NCBI GenBank assembly: GCA_002310215.1 | Contig: DBYR01000042.1 | Span: 1-64,000, forward strand | Direction of reading: 5' to 3' | Source: Bacteroidales bacterium UBA1181 | GTDB lineage: Bacteria; Bacteroidota; Bacteroidia; Bacteroidales; Paludibacteraceae | DNA: 64,000 nt | Shown: positions 50,499 to 59,437 of the stretch, piece by piece | Layout of the letters: every line of letters starts with the position of its first letter | How positions within the stretch are numbered: position 1 is the stretch's first letter | Position numbers and translations under genes: made by a program | Notes under the pieces: generated by a model | Databases searched by the model: none | Seen by the model: only the letters and a program-made list of their open reading frames with translations | What the model was told of the DNA's origin: nothing

Positions 50499-51368
50499 TT
50501 ACATACGTTGTTGGAAGAGTTTCATTAACGCCTTCACGTAATCTTCGTCGGTCGAGATGGTGATGGAGTCCACTCCGCAGTGTGAGAATGTCTGCTTGAT
50601 GCGTTCTTGACGTTCTTTCCAGTTGGCGTGGTAGATGTTCCTCGTCTTTGCGTTGGAGGTGTCTATCCATAAATCCTCACCCGTTTCTGCGTCTTTCATC
50701 TTGATCAGACCCACGGAAGGAAGCTCTGTTTCCCTTTTGTCGTAGATATGCAACGCCACCACGTCATGTTTCCTGTTGGCGATGGTCAGCGACTGTTTGA
50801 AGTCCTTTCCGATGAAGTCGGATATGATGAAGGAGGTGCATCTCTTCTTGATGGCGTTGGTCAGATAGACCAGTGCGCTTTCGATGTCGGTCCTTGTGCT
50901 TTCCGGCTCATACCCGAGTAGCTCTCGGATGATGTACAGCACATGTTTCTTTCCCTTTTGCGGGGGAATGAACTTCTCGATTTTGTCGGAGAATAGTATG
51001 ACACCGATTTTGTCGTTGTTTTGGATGGCGGAGAAGGCTATGGTGGCGGCTATTTCCGTCATCATCTCTTTCTTCTTCTGCACTTGGGTTCCGAAATCTC
51101 CGCTGGCTGACACGTCGACAAGGAGCATCATGGTCATTTCCCTCTCTTCTTCGAATACCTTAACGAAGGGTTTGTTGAAACGTGCGGTCACGTTCCAGTC
51201 TATGTTTCGGATGTCATCGCCATATTGGTATTCGCGCACTTCTGCGAAGGTCATACCACGTCCCTTGAAGGCTGTGTGGTACTCTCCTGCGAAGATATTG
51301 CGAGATAGTCCTTTGGTCTTGATCTCAATCTTCCGAACCTTCTTTAATATCTCGTTTGAGTCTTGCAT
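50499..51368 (-). CDS. DUF58 protein of the MoxR-bat operon
   Basis: The 289-residue soluble DUF58 protein has FAGEYHTAFKGRGMTFAEVREYQYGDDIRNIDWNVTAR-type core residues (key words GRGMTF, DIRNIDWNVTAR), a VWA-like fold with VDVSASGDFG, and a C-terminal Lys/Met-rich helix. DUF58 is the constant partner of MoxR ATPases and is thought to be a substrate or adaptor for them. It lies between moxR and the unnamed membrane protein gene. Confidence 0.93.
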   Translation of the reverse strand: MQDSNEILKKVRKIEIKTKGLSRNIFAGEYHTAFKGRGMTFAEVREYQYGDDIRNIDWNVTARFNKPFVKVFEEEREMTMMLLVDVSASGDFGTQVQKKKEMMTEIAATIAFSAIQNNDKIGVILFSDKIEKFIPPQKGKKHVLYIIRELLGYEPESTRTDIESALVYLTNAIKKRCTSFIISDFIGKDFKQSLTIANRKHDVVALHIYDKRETELPSVGLIKMKDAETGEDLWIDTSNAKTRNIYHANWKERQERIKQTFSHCGVDSITISTDEDYVKALMKLFQQRM

Positions 51369-51400
51369 TTCAGTCAGATTTCAGCTGTTTCCTTCTTTGA

Positions 51401-52396
51401 TCAAGGCACCTCGACCGCGTTGATGATTTCGCTGATGATGTCCTCGCTTGTCACGTTGTTCGCTTCTGCCTCGTAGCTCAGACCGATACGGTGTCTCAGT
51501 ACGTCGTGTGCGATGGCTCTCACGTCTTCTGGAATGACGTATCCCCTTCTCATCAGGAAGGCGTAAGTGCGGGCTGCCAATGCCAGGTTGATGGACGCAC
51601 GAGGAGATCCTCCGAAGGAAATCATCTCCTGCAGGTGCGCGAGATTCTTCTCTTTCGGGAAACGTGTCGCATGCACAATGTCGACAATGTAGCGCTCGAT
51701 TTTCTCGTCCACATATACTTCCTGTACCACTTTCCTCGCCTTGATGATATCTTCCGGTTTGAGGACTGGCTCGATTTTCACCTCTTCTCTTTGAATGTTT
51801 TGCTTGATGATGTCCATCTCCTCTTTTGGTTTCGGGTAAGTGATGTGCACCTTCAGCATGAAACGGTCCAACTGCGCCTCAGGCAATGGATAGGTTCCTT
51901 CTTGCTCGATAGGGTTCTGGGTCGCCAATACGAGGAACGGAGATGGCAATTTAAATGTCTCCTCTCCGATGGTCACTTGCCTCTCTTGCATGGCCTCCAA
52001 CAATGCACTCTGTACTTTCGCTGGCGCACGGTTGATCTCGTCGGCTAATACCAGATTGGCGAATACTGGACCTTTTTTGATGCTGAATTCCTCTGTCTTC
52101 TGGCTGTAAATCATGGTTCCTATCACGTCGGCCGGCAAAAGGTCTGGCGTGAATTGTATTCTGTTGTATTTTGCCTCGATCAGTTGTCCTAACGTCTTGA
52201 TGGCTAAGGTCTTCGCCAATCCTGGCACACCTTCCAAAAGAACGTGTCCGTCGGCCAACAAACCGATTAACAATGATTCCACTAAATGCTTTTGTCCGAC
52301 GATGGATTTGTTCATGCCCATCATCAATAGATCTACGAACTCGCTGTGCTTCTTGATTTTCTCATCCAGAGCCTTGAAGTCAATTGACTGATTCAT
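51401..52396 (-). CDS. MoxR-family AAA+ ATPase
   Basis: The 331-residue AAA+ chaperone-like ATPase has Walker A GVPGLAKT, Walker B VLADEINRAP, sensor 1 (LATQNP), an arginine finger region (LPEAQLDRFM) and the C-terminal lid with GASPRA-like FGGSPRASI. MoxR proteins remodel or activate VWA proteins (here BatA and BatB). It is the first gene of the operon, with a -7 element at 52465-52472. Confidence 0.95.
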   Translation of the reverse strand: MNQSIDFKALDEKIKKHSEFVDLLMMGMNKSIVGQKHLVESLLIGLLADGHVLLEGVPGLAKTLAIKTLGQLIEAKYNRIQFTPDLLPADVIGTMIYSQKTEEFSIKKGPVFANLVLADEINRAPAKVQSALLEAMQERQVTIGEETFKLPSPFLVLATQNPIEQEGTYPLPEAQLDRFMLKVHITYPKPKEEMDIIKQNIQREEVKIEPVLKPEDIIKARKVVQEVYVDEKIERYIVDIVHATRFPKEKNLAHLQEMISFGGSPRASINLALAARTYAFLMRRGYVIPEDVRAIAHDVLRHRIGLSYEAEANNVTSEDIISEIINAVEVP

Positions 52397-52464
52397 ATTG
52401 TTTTGCTTTTAATGTTTATATTTTCTTGTCGAATGTTTTTTCAATATTCACATTTACTGATACG

Positions 52465-52472
52465 CAAATGTA
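52465..52472 (-). promoter_or_regulatory. -7 element TACATTTG for the moxR-bat operon
   Basis: TACATTTG on the minus strand lies 69 bp before the moxR start. The remaining gap to the terminator at 52590 is AT-rich with nothing else recognised. Confidence 0.55.
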
Positions 52473-52554
52473 CAAAATTATAGGCTATTTTTTCCTCCGT
52501 TTAATAACAATTATAATTTTTTTAAATTGCTTTAACTTTTCGGCCCTAATTATG

Positions 52555-52590
52555 AAAAAAGCCACCTGAAATTATTTTTCAGGTGGCTTT
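52555..52590 (-). terminator. Terminator of the HU / HU-LysM operon
   Basis: A perfect stem GCCACCTGAA (52561-52570) with TTCAGGTGGC (52578-52587) is flanked by A/T runs. The minus-strand tail is a six-T run. Confidence 0.9.
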
Positions 52591-52607
52591 CCACTCCTTT
52601 TTCTCTT

Positions 52608-54593
52608 TTAGTTGAATAGTCTCAGATAGCTCTCTTTGACATCCTTTGCCGCATTGATGCTCATGTAGGAGTTCGGGTCTATGATGGACTCGTCCAACTG
52701 CGGTATCTTGATGGGTGTGCCGACCGACACGTCGTCTGGACGGCGGATTACATCCTTGTTGTAGAGGTAAATGTACACCCAGAAGTCTTTCACACCGTTG
52801 TAGTGTTTTCGTGACATGGACGTGAGGGTCTGTCCTCTTCTGATGGTATCCATGGTTGGTTCTCCCTTGACTTCGAAGTTGAGTTTCGGATATTCTTTTT
52901 TGATGAAGTTCTTCACTCCTTCCTCGAACCAGTCCCAATTCTGTTCAATTTCGACCTCTTCCGGAAACTCTTGATCCGCTTGTGCCGCTTCGTAGGTGTC
53001 CTCTAATCTCTCCTCAAAGAATTCGTCCACCTGTTTCTCTTTGGAAATTGTGTCTTTGGGCACTATGCTGTCCACGTTTTGCTGTACAGGTGTGTTCGTG
53101 AACAGCCCTATTATTTTCCCCTTGAGTTCGTTGATGTTGTTGGAGAAGCCTTTGTTGTCTCGCAAGGCGTAGACCAGACAGGCTATGATCAGAAGGGCAA
53201 GTATGATGATGACGGCCAGAAGGCTTCTGTTTCTCTCCTTTTTTTTCTTCTTATGGTGTTTGCCCTTTTTGTCCCCTTCGTTGGCGTCGGTTGCGTCTGT
53301 GACGCTGGTTCCCGCTTTTGCCACAGGTTCTTCCGTTCCTTCACTTTCCTTCGTCGTGGAGGTGGTGTCGTTTGTGGCTTGAGCCTTGGAAGAGGCTTCC
53401 GGGGTTGTCTCTTCTTGTCCCTCTTTCTTCTCTTCCGTCGTCTGTGGCTCTATTGGCTCCACATTGTCGGACTGAATAGCCTCTTTCACTTCCTCTTTGA
53501 TCTCTTTTATGGTCTCTTGAGGAGTCTCTGTGACATTTTCCGTTTGAGGGGTGAAAGATGTTGGTGCTACCTTCTCCGTAACCACTTCCTCTGCCTTCTC
53601 TTCTTGGAAGGTGTGCTCCGCTGTTTGTTGGATGTCTTCCGTCAGGGTTGGCCCTACAGGAGCGCAGGTCTCTGTTGCCGGTTGTGTGGCCGTCTCTGCG
53701 GTCGTCTTGTCTGCTGACTCTATGCCCGGTTCTGGGGCTGGAGCGACCGTTGGAGTTTCCGTAGCTGTCTGTGTTTCCGAGACAGACGTATATGAGTTAG
53801 TTGGTGCGACTGCATCCTCCGTGATTGGCTGGGAGATGTTTGTGTTGGACTGTACGCTTCCCTCTTTTGCCGCGCCATATTGTGGTGTCTCTGCCGCCAC
53901 GACAGGCTCACTTGCCACGTTAGTTGCCGTAACGGGTGAGGAAGGCTCTGTGTGATAGTTTATTGTCGAACTGTTAGCCGCGCCATATTGTGGTGTCTCT
54001 GCCGCCACGATAGGCTCGCTTGCCACGTTAGTTGCCGTAACGGGCGAGGAAGGCTCTGTGTGATAGTTTGTCGTCGAATTGTTAGCCGCGCCATATTGTG
54101 GTGTCTCTGCCGCCACGACAGGTTCGCTTGCCACGTTAGTTGCCGTAACGGGCGAGGAAGGCTCTGTGTAATAGTTCGCTGTCGAATTGTTTGCCGCCTC
54201 GTTGGACAATGCCTCTGGCTCGTCCTGTTCGTCATCATCCTCTTCGATGAACGGACCATCCACGGGACCGTCGTCGGGGAGAACGTATGTTTCAAGGTCT
54301 TCGTATGGCTTGTTGACCGCCTCTTTGAGTTCCTTTTCTGGCGTGAATGTGATTTTTTTATGTGCGGGGATGATGACAGCGCTGCCATCTGTCACGCTAA
54401 CGCTTTTCCGCTCTTCGATTGCGACGATCTTGAAGGTTCCTATTCCCTTCACTTTCGCGATGCCGTCTTTGGACAATGCATCTTCCACGATTTCTGTGAG
54501 CGCGCGCAGGAAACTTTCTGAGAGTTTCTTGGATTGCCCGGAAATTGCGGATAGTTGATCCGCCAAATCTTGTAGTGTGACTTTGTTATTCAT
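52608..54593 (-). CDS. HU-like DNA-binding domain fused through a membrane segment to a LysM-like domain
   Basis: The 661-residue protein has an HU/IHF-like domain at residues 1-92 (VTLQDLADQLSAISGQSKK, KVKGIGTFKIVAIEERKSVSV). An acidic linker and three near-identical 36-residue repeats (about 135-242, Thr/Ala/Pro-rich, with PSSPVTATNVASEP) lead to a long Glu/Thr-rich disordered region. A basic stretch (KKGKHHKKKKKERNR) precedes one membrane segment (about 458-476), giving N-in, C-out by the positive-inside rule. A LysM-like domain lies near 580-640 (DTIRRGQTLTSMSRKHYNG, GTPIKIPQ). The HU part would be cytoplasmic and LysM periplasmic, a possible nucleoid-membrane-wall tether (inference). It is 14 bp downstream of a canonical HU gene. 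Confidence 0.82.
   Translation of the reverse strand: MNNKVTLQDLADQLSAISGQSKKLSESFLRALTEIVEDALSKDGIAKVKGIGTFKIVAIEERKSVSVTDGSAVIIPAHKKITFTPEKELKEAVNKPYEDLETYVLPDDGPVDGPFIEEDDDEQDEPEALSNEAANNSTANYYTEPSSPVTATNVASEPVVAAETPQYGAANNSTTNYHTEPSSPVTATNVASEPIVAAETPQYGAANSSTINYHTEPSSPVTATNVASEPVVAAETPQYGAAKEGSVQSNTNISQPITEDAVAPTNSYTSVSETQTATETPTVAPAPEPGIESADKTTAETATQPATETCAPVGPTLTEDIQQTAEHTFQEEKAEEVVTEKVAPTSFTPQTENVTETPQETIKEIKEEVKEAIQSDNVEPIEPQTTEEKKEGQEETTPEASSKAQATNDTTSTTKESEGTEEPVAKAGTSVTDATDANEGDKKGKHHKKKKKERNRSLLAVIIILALLIIACLVYALRDNKGFSNNINELKGKIIGLFTNTPVQQNVDSIVPKDTISKEKQVDEFFEERLEDTYEAAQADQEFPEEVEIEQNWDWFEEGVKNFIKKEYPKLNFEVKGEPTMDTIRRGQTLTSMSRKHYNGVKDFWVYIYLYNKDVIRRPDDVSVGTPIKIPQLDESIIDPNSYMSINAAKDVKESYLRLFN
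53869..54192. repeat. Three 108-bp tandem repeats inside the HU-LysM gene
   Basis: Three almost identical 108-bp units (36 codons) span 53869-54192. Differences are mostly single bases. The perfect in-frame period suggests expansion by recombination and possible length variation between strains. It is not a CRISPR array: there are no spacers and the units are coding. Confidence 0.9.
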
Positions 54594-54607
54594 GATATGA
54601 TTGGGAA

Positions 54608-54883
54608 CTACTGATTAAATTTCTCTTTTATTGTGCCGCTTGGCTTGAATGCAATGGATTGTTTCGGAGGAATCAGCATCCTTTTTTTTGTCGTGGGGTT
54701 GACGGATATGCGCTCCGCCTTCCTCCGTGCCTCGAATGATCCGAATCCTTGCAACGAAACCACATTGTTGGCAAGTAGTTCTTTCTTCAGCGCTTCGGCA
54801 AAGCCTCTGAACAGTGTGTCCGAAGTCGCAGCATCGATTTGTAGCCGTGCTTTTATTTCCGCTATGATTTCTTTTGTATTCAC
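54608..54883 (-). CDS. HU-family DNA-binding protein
   Basis: I start it at the GTG at 54883 (91 residues, the usual HU length, MNTKEIIAEIKARL). A GTG at 54919 would add 12 poorly fitting residues. The fold is complete: two helices (ATSDTLFRGFAEALKKELL), VVSLQGFGSFEARRKAERI, the DNA-contacting arm with SVNPTTKKRMLIPPKQSIAFKP, and a final helix. HU bends and compacts DNA. It is 14 bp upstream of the HU-LysM gene, so the soluble and anchored forms are made together. Confidence 0.9.
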   Translation of the reverse strand: MNTKEIIAEIKARLQIDAATSDTLFRGFAEALKKELLANNVVSLQGFGSFEARRKAERISVNPTTKKRMLIPPKQSIAFKPSGTIKEKFNQ

Positions 54884-54981
54884 AGTTCTTGTTGTTTTTA
54901 TTTGTACAAATTCGGTCACGATATTACGAAAAAAATTTCACAAGAAAAAATTTTTGCGTAAAAAGCCTTGATTTATTTCCC

Positions 54982-55027
54982 TAATTCATAATTCATAATT
55001 CATAATTCAAAATTCAAAATTCAAAAT
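54982..55027. repeat. AATTCAT / AATTCAA heptamer tandem repeats
   Basis: About three copies of AATTCAT pass into three of AATTCAA, ending at the stop codon of the nitroreductase gene. It is the same class of 7-bp repeats as at 41182-41214, in the opposite orientation. Confidence 0.75.
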
Positions 55028-55767
55028 TATCTAAATCCTTGCGCTTGAATGAACTCTTTCAGTTTTTGGGAGAAGAACTCCATGTCTTTCTTCGTGTATC
55101 GGATGTCTGTGAAGATTTGCGCGAGGTTTTCTTTCTTGTTCTCCTCCACAAATTTTTTGTTCTCCGGCAGTGATTCTTTTTCGGAAAATAGTTTGTCGAT
55201 CTCCTCCGCACTGTAGTCATGGTAGGTCTCGTGGTGGACGATTCCCTGGAGCGGCAGACGGTCCGACACGGGCGGGTTCTCGTCCGGGTAGCCTACGGAG
55301 AGTGTTACGATAGGGACGACCAGCTTAGGCAGGTTCAGCACTTTGGCGATCTGTTCTGGATTGTATGTCGTCGTGCCCAAGTAGCAGATGCCTAATCCTT
55401 TCCTTTCCGCCGCCACGCAGAAGGTCTGTGCCACTATGGTGGTGTCGAGGATGGCGCAGATGAGCGACTCCGCATTGTCATATCCTGGGGTTGCGTTCCT
55501 TTGCTCGCACCACTTGGTGAATCGGTTAAAGTCCGCACAGAAGGTCAGAACCATTGGCGCGTTCGCGTAGGCGGGTTGGTTGAAGTGGGCGGGTGCCAGC
55601 TCCTCCCTTTTCTTCTTGTCCTTGGTTACGACGACGCTGTACAGCTGCATGTTGCCCGTCGTCGAGGCCTGGAATGCAGCGGTGAACAATTCGTTGAGTA
55701 GCTCGTCCGGCACTTCGGTTGCCTTGAACTTGCGGATGGATCGTCTCTTTAAAAGGTCTTCTATCAT
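55027..55767 (-). CDS. Nitroreductase-family flavoprotein
   Basis: The 246-residue FMN-dependent NAD(P)H oxidoreductase fold carries RRSIRKFKATEVP at the N-terminus (FMN-binding Arg-Ser-x-Arg), FQASTTGNMQLYSVVV, and GLGICYLGTTTYNPEQI (FMN site). It belongs to the NfsA/FRP-like group by its extra C-terminal helices (about 190-246). Natural substrate is unknown; such enzymes reduce quinones and nitro compounds. It follows the dsbD-like gene by 24 bp and may be cotranscribed, although no functional link is evident. Confidence 0.92.
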   Translation of the reverse strand: MIEDLLKRRSIRKFKATEVPDELLNELFTAAFQASTTGNMQLYSVVVTKDKKKREELAPAHFNQPAYANAPMVLTFCADFNRFTKWCEQRNATPGYDNAESLICAILDTTIVAQTFCVAAERKGLGICYLGTTTYNPEQIAKVLNLPKLVVPIVTLSVGYPDENPPVSDRLPLQGIVHHETYHDYSAEEIDKLFSEKESLPENKKFVEENKKENLAQIFTDIRYTKKDMEFFSQKLKEFIQAQGFR

Positions 55768-55791
55768 TCTATTGGCTTGATTAGTGTTTGA

Positions 55792-57843
55792 TTATTCTCC
55801 AACTGTTTTCATTGTGAAGGGTAGGGTGTGCGCAGCCTCTTTGTGCTTTTTCACCCCTTCTTGAAGGAATTGTGCGAATGCGTCCGCGTCTTCGGAGAAC
55901 CCGTATGGTTTGCTTAGCGCGTTGCCCTCCTTGTCGACGATTACGTAGAAAGGCATTGAATTGGCCCCGAATTTGTATTCCTCAAGGAAACTCCACTTCT
56001 CTCCGTAGGTGGTTACGTATGCCTCTTTCTCCCCTTTCTTGATGGTGATAGGCTCCGGCAGACTGCGTTTGTCGTCCACGAAGAGGGATACGAGAATGAA
56101 CTCATTGTCGATCAGTTCCTTCACTTGAGGCTTGTTCCATACGGCGCTCTCCATTTTCCTGCAGTTCACGCAGCCGTAGCCTGTGAAGTCCACCAAAACG
56201 GGTTTCCCTTTCTCTTTGGCGTATGCGATGGCCTCGTCGTAGTCGTAGAATTGCGCCTCTTCCGCATGGTGTAGGTTGAACTCTTGCGTCATCATGGGTG
56301 GTGCGAATGCGCTCACGATCTTTAACGGTGCGCCCCAAAGTCCTGGGACGAGGTAGATGGCGAAAGCCAACGACGCCCCGCCTCCGAATAGTCTCCAGAC
56401 GGAGATGCCCTCCAATGGCTCTTCGTCCTTGAACCTTATCTTGCCTAAGATGTAGAGACCGGCCAAGACGAATATGATGATCCAAATGGAGAGGAACGTT
56501 TCTCTGCTGAGGATGCCCCAACCGTAAGCCATGTCGGCCACGGAGAGGAATTTAAGCGAAAAGGCCAATTCGAAGAATCCAAGGAGCACTTTGGTGGTGT
56601 TCAGCCAACTTCCGGAGCGTGGCAGTTTCTTCAACAGGTTCGGGAAGAAGGCGAAGATGGTGAATGGCACCGCAAGTGCGATGGAGAATCCCAACATGCC
56701 TACCGTCGGCGCGAGGATGTTCCCTCCCGTGGAGACCTCTACCAGCAATGTTCCGACTATCGGTCCGGTGCAGGAGAAGGATACGACCACCAGTGTCAGC
56801 GCCATGAGTAGAATGCCTAGGATGCCTGCGGTCTCTTCCGCCTTGCTGTCAATCTTCGTGCTCCATGATGCCGGCAGTGTCAGTTCGAACCCTCCGAAGA
56901 AGGAGATGGCGAAGAGGATGAGCAGCAGGAATAGGAACAGATTGAAGATTGCGCTGGTGGAGAGCGCATTGAGCGCGTTGGCGCCGAATAGCAATGTCAG
57001 CACGACGCCCAAGCCCACGTATATGAGTATGATGGAGCTTCCGTAGAGGATGGCGGACATCCGACCGCTCTTTGCGTCACCGTCTTTTTTCAGGAAGAAA
57101 CTGACTGTCATAGGAATGATGGGCCATACACATGGGGTGAGTATGGCTAATATGCCTCCGAGCATTCCTAAGCAAAAGATTAGCCAGAGCGAGCTGTTCG
57201 ACGATTGTCCGGTTGTGTCGCTTGCGTTCATTTGGTCTATGACAGGCTTCCAAGTGTCGGTCTCCTCATTGACGTCAGGAAGCTGTAGTGGAGCGATGGT
57301 GGCCGTCGGTTCGGACGTTGCCTCGCCCTCTTGGCTGTTTGCGGACGTTGCGGCTTTCTCTTCCGCTTTCCCTGTACCTTCTTGCTGGAAGGAGAAGGGC
57401 TCTTTTGTCGGGGAAAGGCAGTTGGTGTTGTCGCAGGCCATGTACTCCACGTATCCGGCTATCTTATATCCTTTCTCCTTGGAGACTTTTGCTTTTTGTT
57501 GGAAGGTGACCTCTTGGCTGTATTCGCAGAGTTCCATTCCGAACAGGGCATCCATGCCACATTTCGTCTTCTTGTCCGCCTCGACTGTTCCGTTTAGGGA
57601 GACGCCCTTTTTCTCTGTGAAGTGGAAGGAGGTAGGTATCGGTCCCTCTTCAGGCATCTGCATGCCGTAGATATGCCATCCCTCATCGATGTTGGCTTTG
57701 AAGGTTAATGTGATCGTGCCGTTCTTGTCTATTTCACCACATTGGATGTTCCATTTGACCGGTTTCTGGATCTGTGCGCTTAAAATTGTGGTGAGTAGGC
57801 ATGCTACAAAGAATGATATTGTTTTTTTCATCTTGGTTTTCAT
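55792..57843 (-). CDS. dsbD: DsbD-family thiol:disulfide interchange protein
   Basis: The 683-residue protein carries electrons from the cytoplasm to periplasmic thiol proteins. A signal peptide (the ATG at 57831 would give MKKTISFF) leads to an N-terminal immunoglobulin-like DsbD-alpha domain (about 25-160, WHIYGMQMPEEGPIPTSF). An eight-segment membrane domain with two key Cys (CVWPIIPM, CTGPIVG) follows at about 235-480, and a C-terminal thioredoxin-like domain with GYGCVNCRKMES (CVNC active site). The three-part order is that of DsbD. The N-terminal domain appears to keep the Cys pair (CEYSQ, CDNTNC context). Confidence 0.92.
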   Translation of the reverse strand: MKTKMKKTISFFVACLLTTILSAQIQKPVKWNIQCGEIDKNGTITLTFKANIDEGWHIYGMQMPEEGPIPTSFHFTEKKGVSLNGTVEADKKTKCGMDALFGMELCEYSQEVTFQQKAKVSKEKGYKIAGYVEYMACDNTNCLSPTKEPFSFQQEGTGKAEEKAATSANSQEGEATSEPTATIAPLQLPDVNEETDTWKPVIDQMNASDTTGQSSNSSLWLIFCLGMLGGILAILTPCVWPIIPMTVSFFLKKDGDAKSGRMSAILYGSSIILIYVGLGVVLTLLFGANALNALSTSAIFNLFLFLLLILFAISFFGGFELTLPASWSTKIDSKAEETAGILGILLMALTLVVVSFSCTGPIVGTLLVEVSTGGNILAPTVGMLGFSIALAVPFTIFAFFPNLLKKLPRSGSWLNTTKVLLGFFELAFSLKFLSVADMAYGWGILSRETFLSIWIIIFVLAGLYILGKIRFKDEEPLEGISVWRLFGGGASLAFAIYLVPGLWGAPLKIVSAFAPPMMTQEFNLHHAEEAQFYDYDEAIAYAKEKGKPVLVDFTGYGCVNCRKMESAVWNKPQVKELIDNEFILVSLFVDDKRSLPEPITIKKGEKEAYVTTYGEKWSFLEEYKFGANSMPFYVIVDKEGNALSKPYGFSEDADAFAQFLQEGVKKHKEAAHTLPFTMKTVGE

Positions 57844-57855
57844 TTATGTTTCTTG

Positions 57856-57887
57856 CAAAAATAGATTGATTTTAGAAAAAATGCAAA
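57856..57887 (-). promoter_or_regulatory. dsbD promoter, TTTG-N20-TATTTTTG
   Basis: Minus-strand TTTG (57887-57884) and TATTTTTG (57863-57856) are ideally spaced, although the -7 element is only 13 bp from the longer start codon. That favours the ATG at 57831. Confidence 0.65.
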
Positions 57888-57917
57888 TGGGACCCTCGTC
57901 AATATGCTGTTTTTTCT

Positions 57918-57925
57918 TACTTTTG
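57918..57925 (+). promoter_or_regulatory. -7 element TACTTTTG for the PagL-like gene
   Basis: TACTTTTG at 57918-57925 faces away from the dsbD promoter and implies a leader of about 95 nt. Confidence 0.55.
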
Positions 57926-58026
57926 CAGTGCCGGATTGCGCATGTGGAATGCGATGGTTCTTCCGACATGGTTATTAATTATGCAGACTGAAATAGAATC
58001 AGGGTCTGTCACAAGAAAAATGTAGG

Positions 58027-59313
58027 ATGAGAATCTTTTGGAATACATTCTCTTTATTTCGGTTGTCCTTTTTTTTCGGATGTTTATCGTTCCTGATAGT
58101 CGATGCCTCTGCTGAAGATAGTTGTGCCGTCTCACAAAAAACCAAACTGCCTATCTCTTTTGGCGTGAAGCTGGATGTGGGGGGTGTCTTTCAAACAAAT
58201 GATTTCGTGAAGGGTGGCCATTTCGATTTGCAGAAGCGTCAGTGGGAGTATGCGCAGGAGCGTGAAGTCCATGATTTCTCGCAAATATCGGTTCAGTTGA
58301 ACTGGGGTGTGCGTCCCGATAAATGGCAGGCCCGTACTTACCGCAATCCATACTATGGCGTGGGGGTTTCATTCCCTCGCTTCCATGACGACCGTTTGGG
58401 AAAGCCTGTCTCTTTCTTCGGCACGTATGGCGCGCGGATTCTCCACATAACGGATTGGCTCAAACTCAATTATGAGATCAACTTCGGATATTCCACCAAT
58501 TGGAACCATTACGATCGGTTCAAAAACCCTGACAATGTGGCGGTTGGGTGGAAGCACAATGCGCATGTCTCCCTCTTCCCGTATCTTAAGTTCACTATTC
58601 CGGGGGGCATTGACCTGAAGACGGGGCTTTCCATCGTCCACTTCTCCAATGGCGCCACCACCATGCCGAATAGGGGGTTGAACAATTATGCGTTTTCTGT
58701 CGCCCTGATGTATGGTATGAATGATGCGGAGAACCGTGTCCGAAAGGACACTTCGCTTCTTCCGCCAGCTGTTCCGTTGCGTTTGGAGCATGACTTCACC
58801 CTTACCCGATCTTTCCGCCAGATATATTATGATGGGAGGGGAACTGATTTGAGCACGCAGTATGTCCAGTATCGTCATCCGATTTTCGCCTTCAGCTATG
58901 CTCCCATGCTGAGGTGCTCCTATCGTTACCGTTGCGGTTTGAGTCTGGATTTCATGTATGATGAGAGTGTCGGGGCGCATGCTGACTATGTGATGGATGA
59001 GGCGGACGGTAAGATGTACGAACGAGTGTGGTTGGGCGACAAACGAGACCGGTTCAATCTTGGTTTGTCGGCGAAGAACGAGTTGATCATGTATGGTTTC
59101 TCTTTCTTCCTGAACATTGGCTATGATTTCGTGCATGGCGACGAGGCATTGACGAGGATGTATGAGGTGGTTGGTGTGAAGATTCATCCGCATGGACCGT
59201 TGTATGCGGGTGTGGGTGTGCGTGCCGCCTATTTCTCGAAGGCGCAATATATCGCATGGAGCTTGGGGTATGACTTCAAGGGGAAACCGTTGCGTCGGGC
59301 GGATCGTCAATGA
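58027..59313 (+). CDS. PagL-like acyloxyacyl hydrolase (lipid A deacylase-like beta-barrel)
   Basis: The 428-residue protein has a signal peptide (about 1-29, SAE) and then an outer-membrane beta-barrel with dense aromatic and glycine strands. The IVHFSNGATTMPNRG segment (near 204-218) matches the His-x-Ser catalytic motif of PagL-type lipid A 3-O-deacylases, with Asn and Gly in the following loop. Bacteroidetes relatives of about this length are annotated as acyloxyacyl hydrolase. Whether it deacylates lipid A here is inferred; the barrel is larger than PagL itself (about 170 residues). It is transcribed alone from 57918-57925. Confidence 0.78.
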   Translation: MRIFWNTFSLFRLSFFFGCLSFLIVDASAEDSCAVSQKTKLPISFGVKLDVGGVFQTNDFVKGGHFDLQKRQWEYAQEREVHDFSQISVQLNWGVRPDKWQARTYRNPYYGVGVSFPRFHDDRLGKPVSFFGTYGARILHITDWLKLNYEINFGYSTNWNHYDRFKNPDNVAVGWKHNAHVSLFPYLKFTIPGGIDLKTGLSIVHFSNGATTMPNRGLNNYAFSVALMYGMNDAENRVRKDTSLLPPAVPLRLEHDFTLTRSFRQIYYDGRGTDLSTQYVQYRHPIFAFSYAPMLRCSYRYRCGLSLDFMYDESVGAHADYVMDEADGKMYERVWLGDKRDRFNLGLSAKNELIMYGFSFFLNIGYDFVHGDEALTRMYEVVGVKIHPHGPLYAGVGVRAAYFSKAQYIAWSLGYDFKGKPLRRADRQ

Positions 59314-59394
59314 TGCTTGGGCGCCGTAGTCGGCAGATTCGTCCATGATTGTGGCCATTTCGTCGATTGCGTATGGATAAGTTCTTATAATTCG

Positions 59395-59402
59395 TATTTT
59401 TG
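59395..59402 (+). promoter_or_regulatory. -7 element TATTTTTG for the 59438 lipoprotein gene
   Basis: TATTTTTG at 59395-59402 gives a start near 59409 and a short leader. No good -33 element was seen. Confidence 0.5.
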
Positions 59403-59437
59403 TAGTCGATGATAGTCAACCATTAAATGTTAGAGTC

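Noticed and set aside
53869..54192. Regular repeats resembling a CRISPR array
   Set aside because: Units are 108 bp, contiguous without spacers, and lie in frame within the HU-LysM gene.
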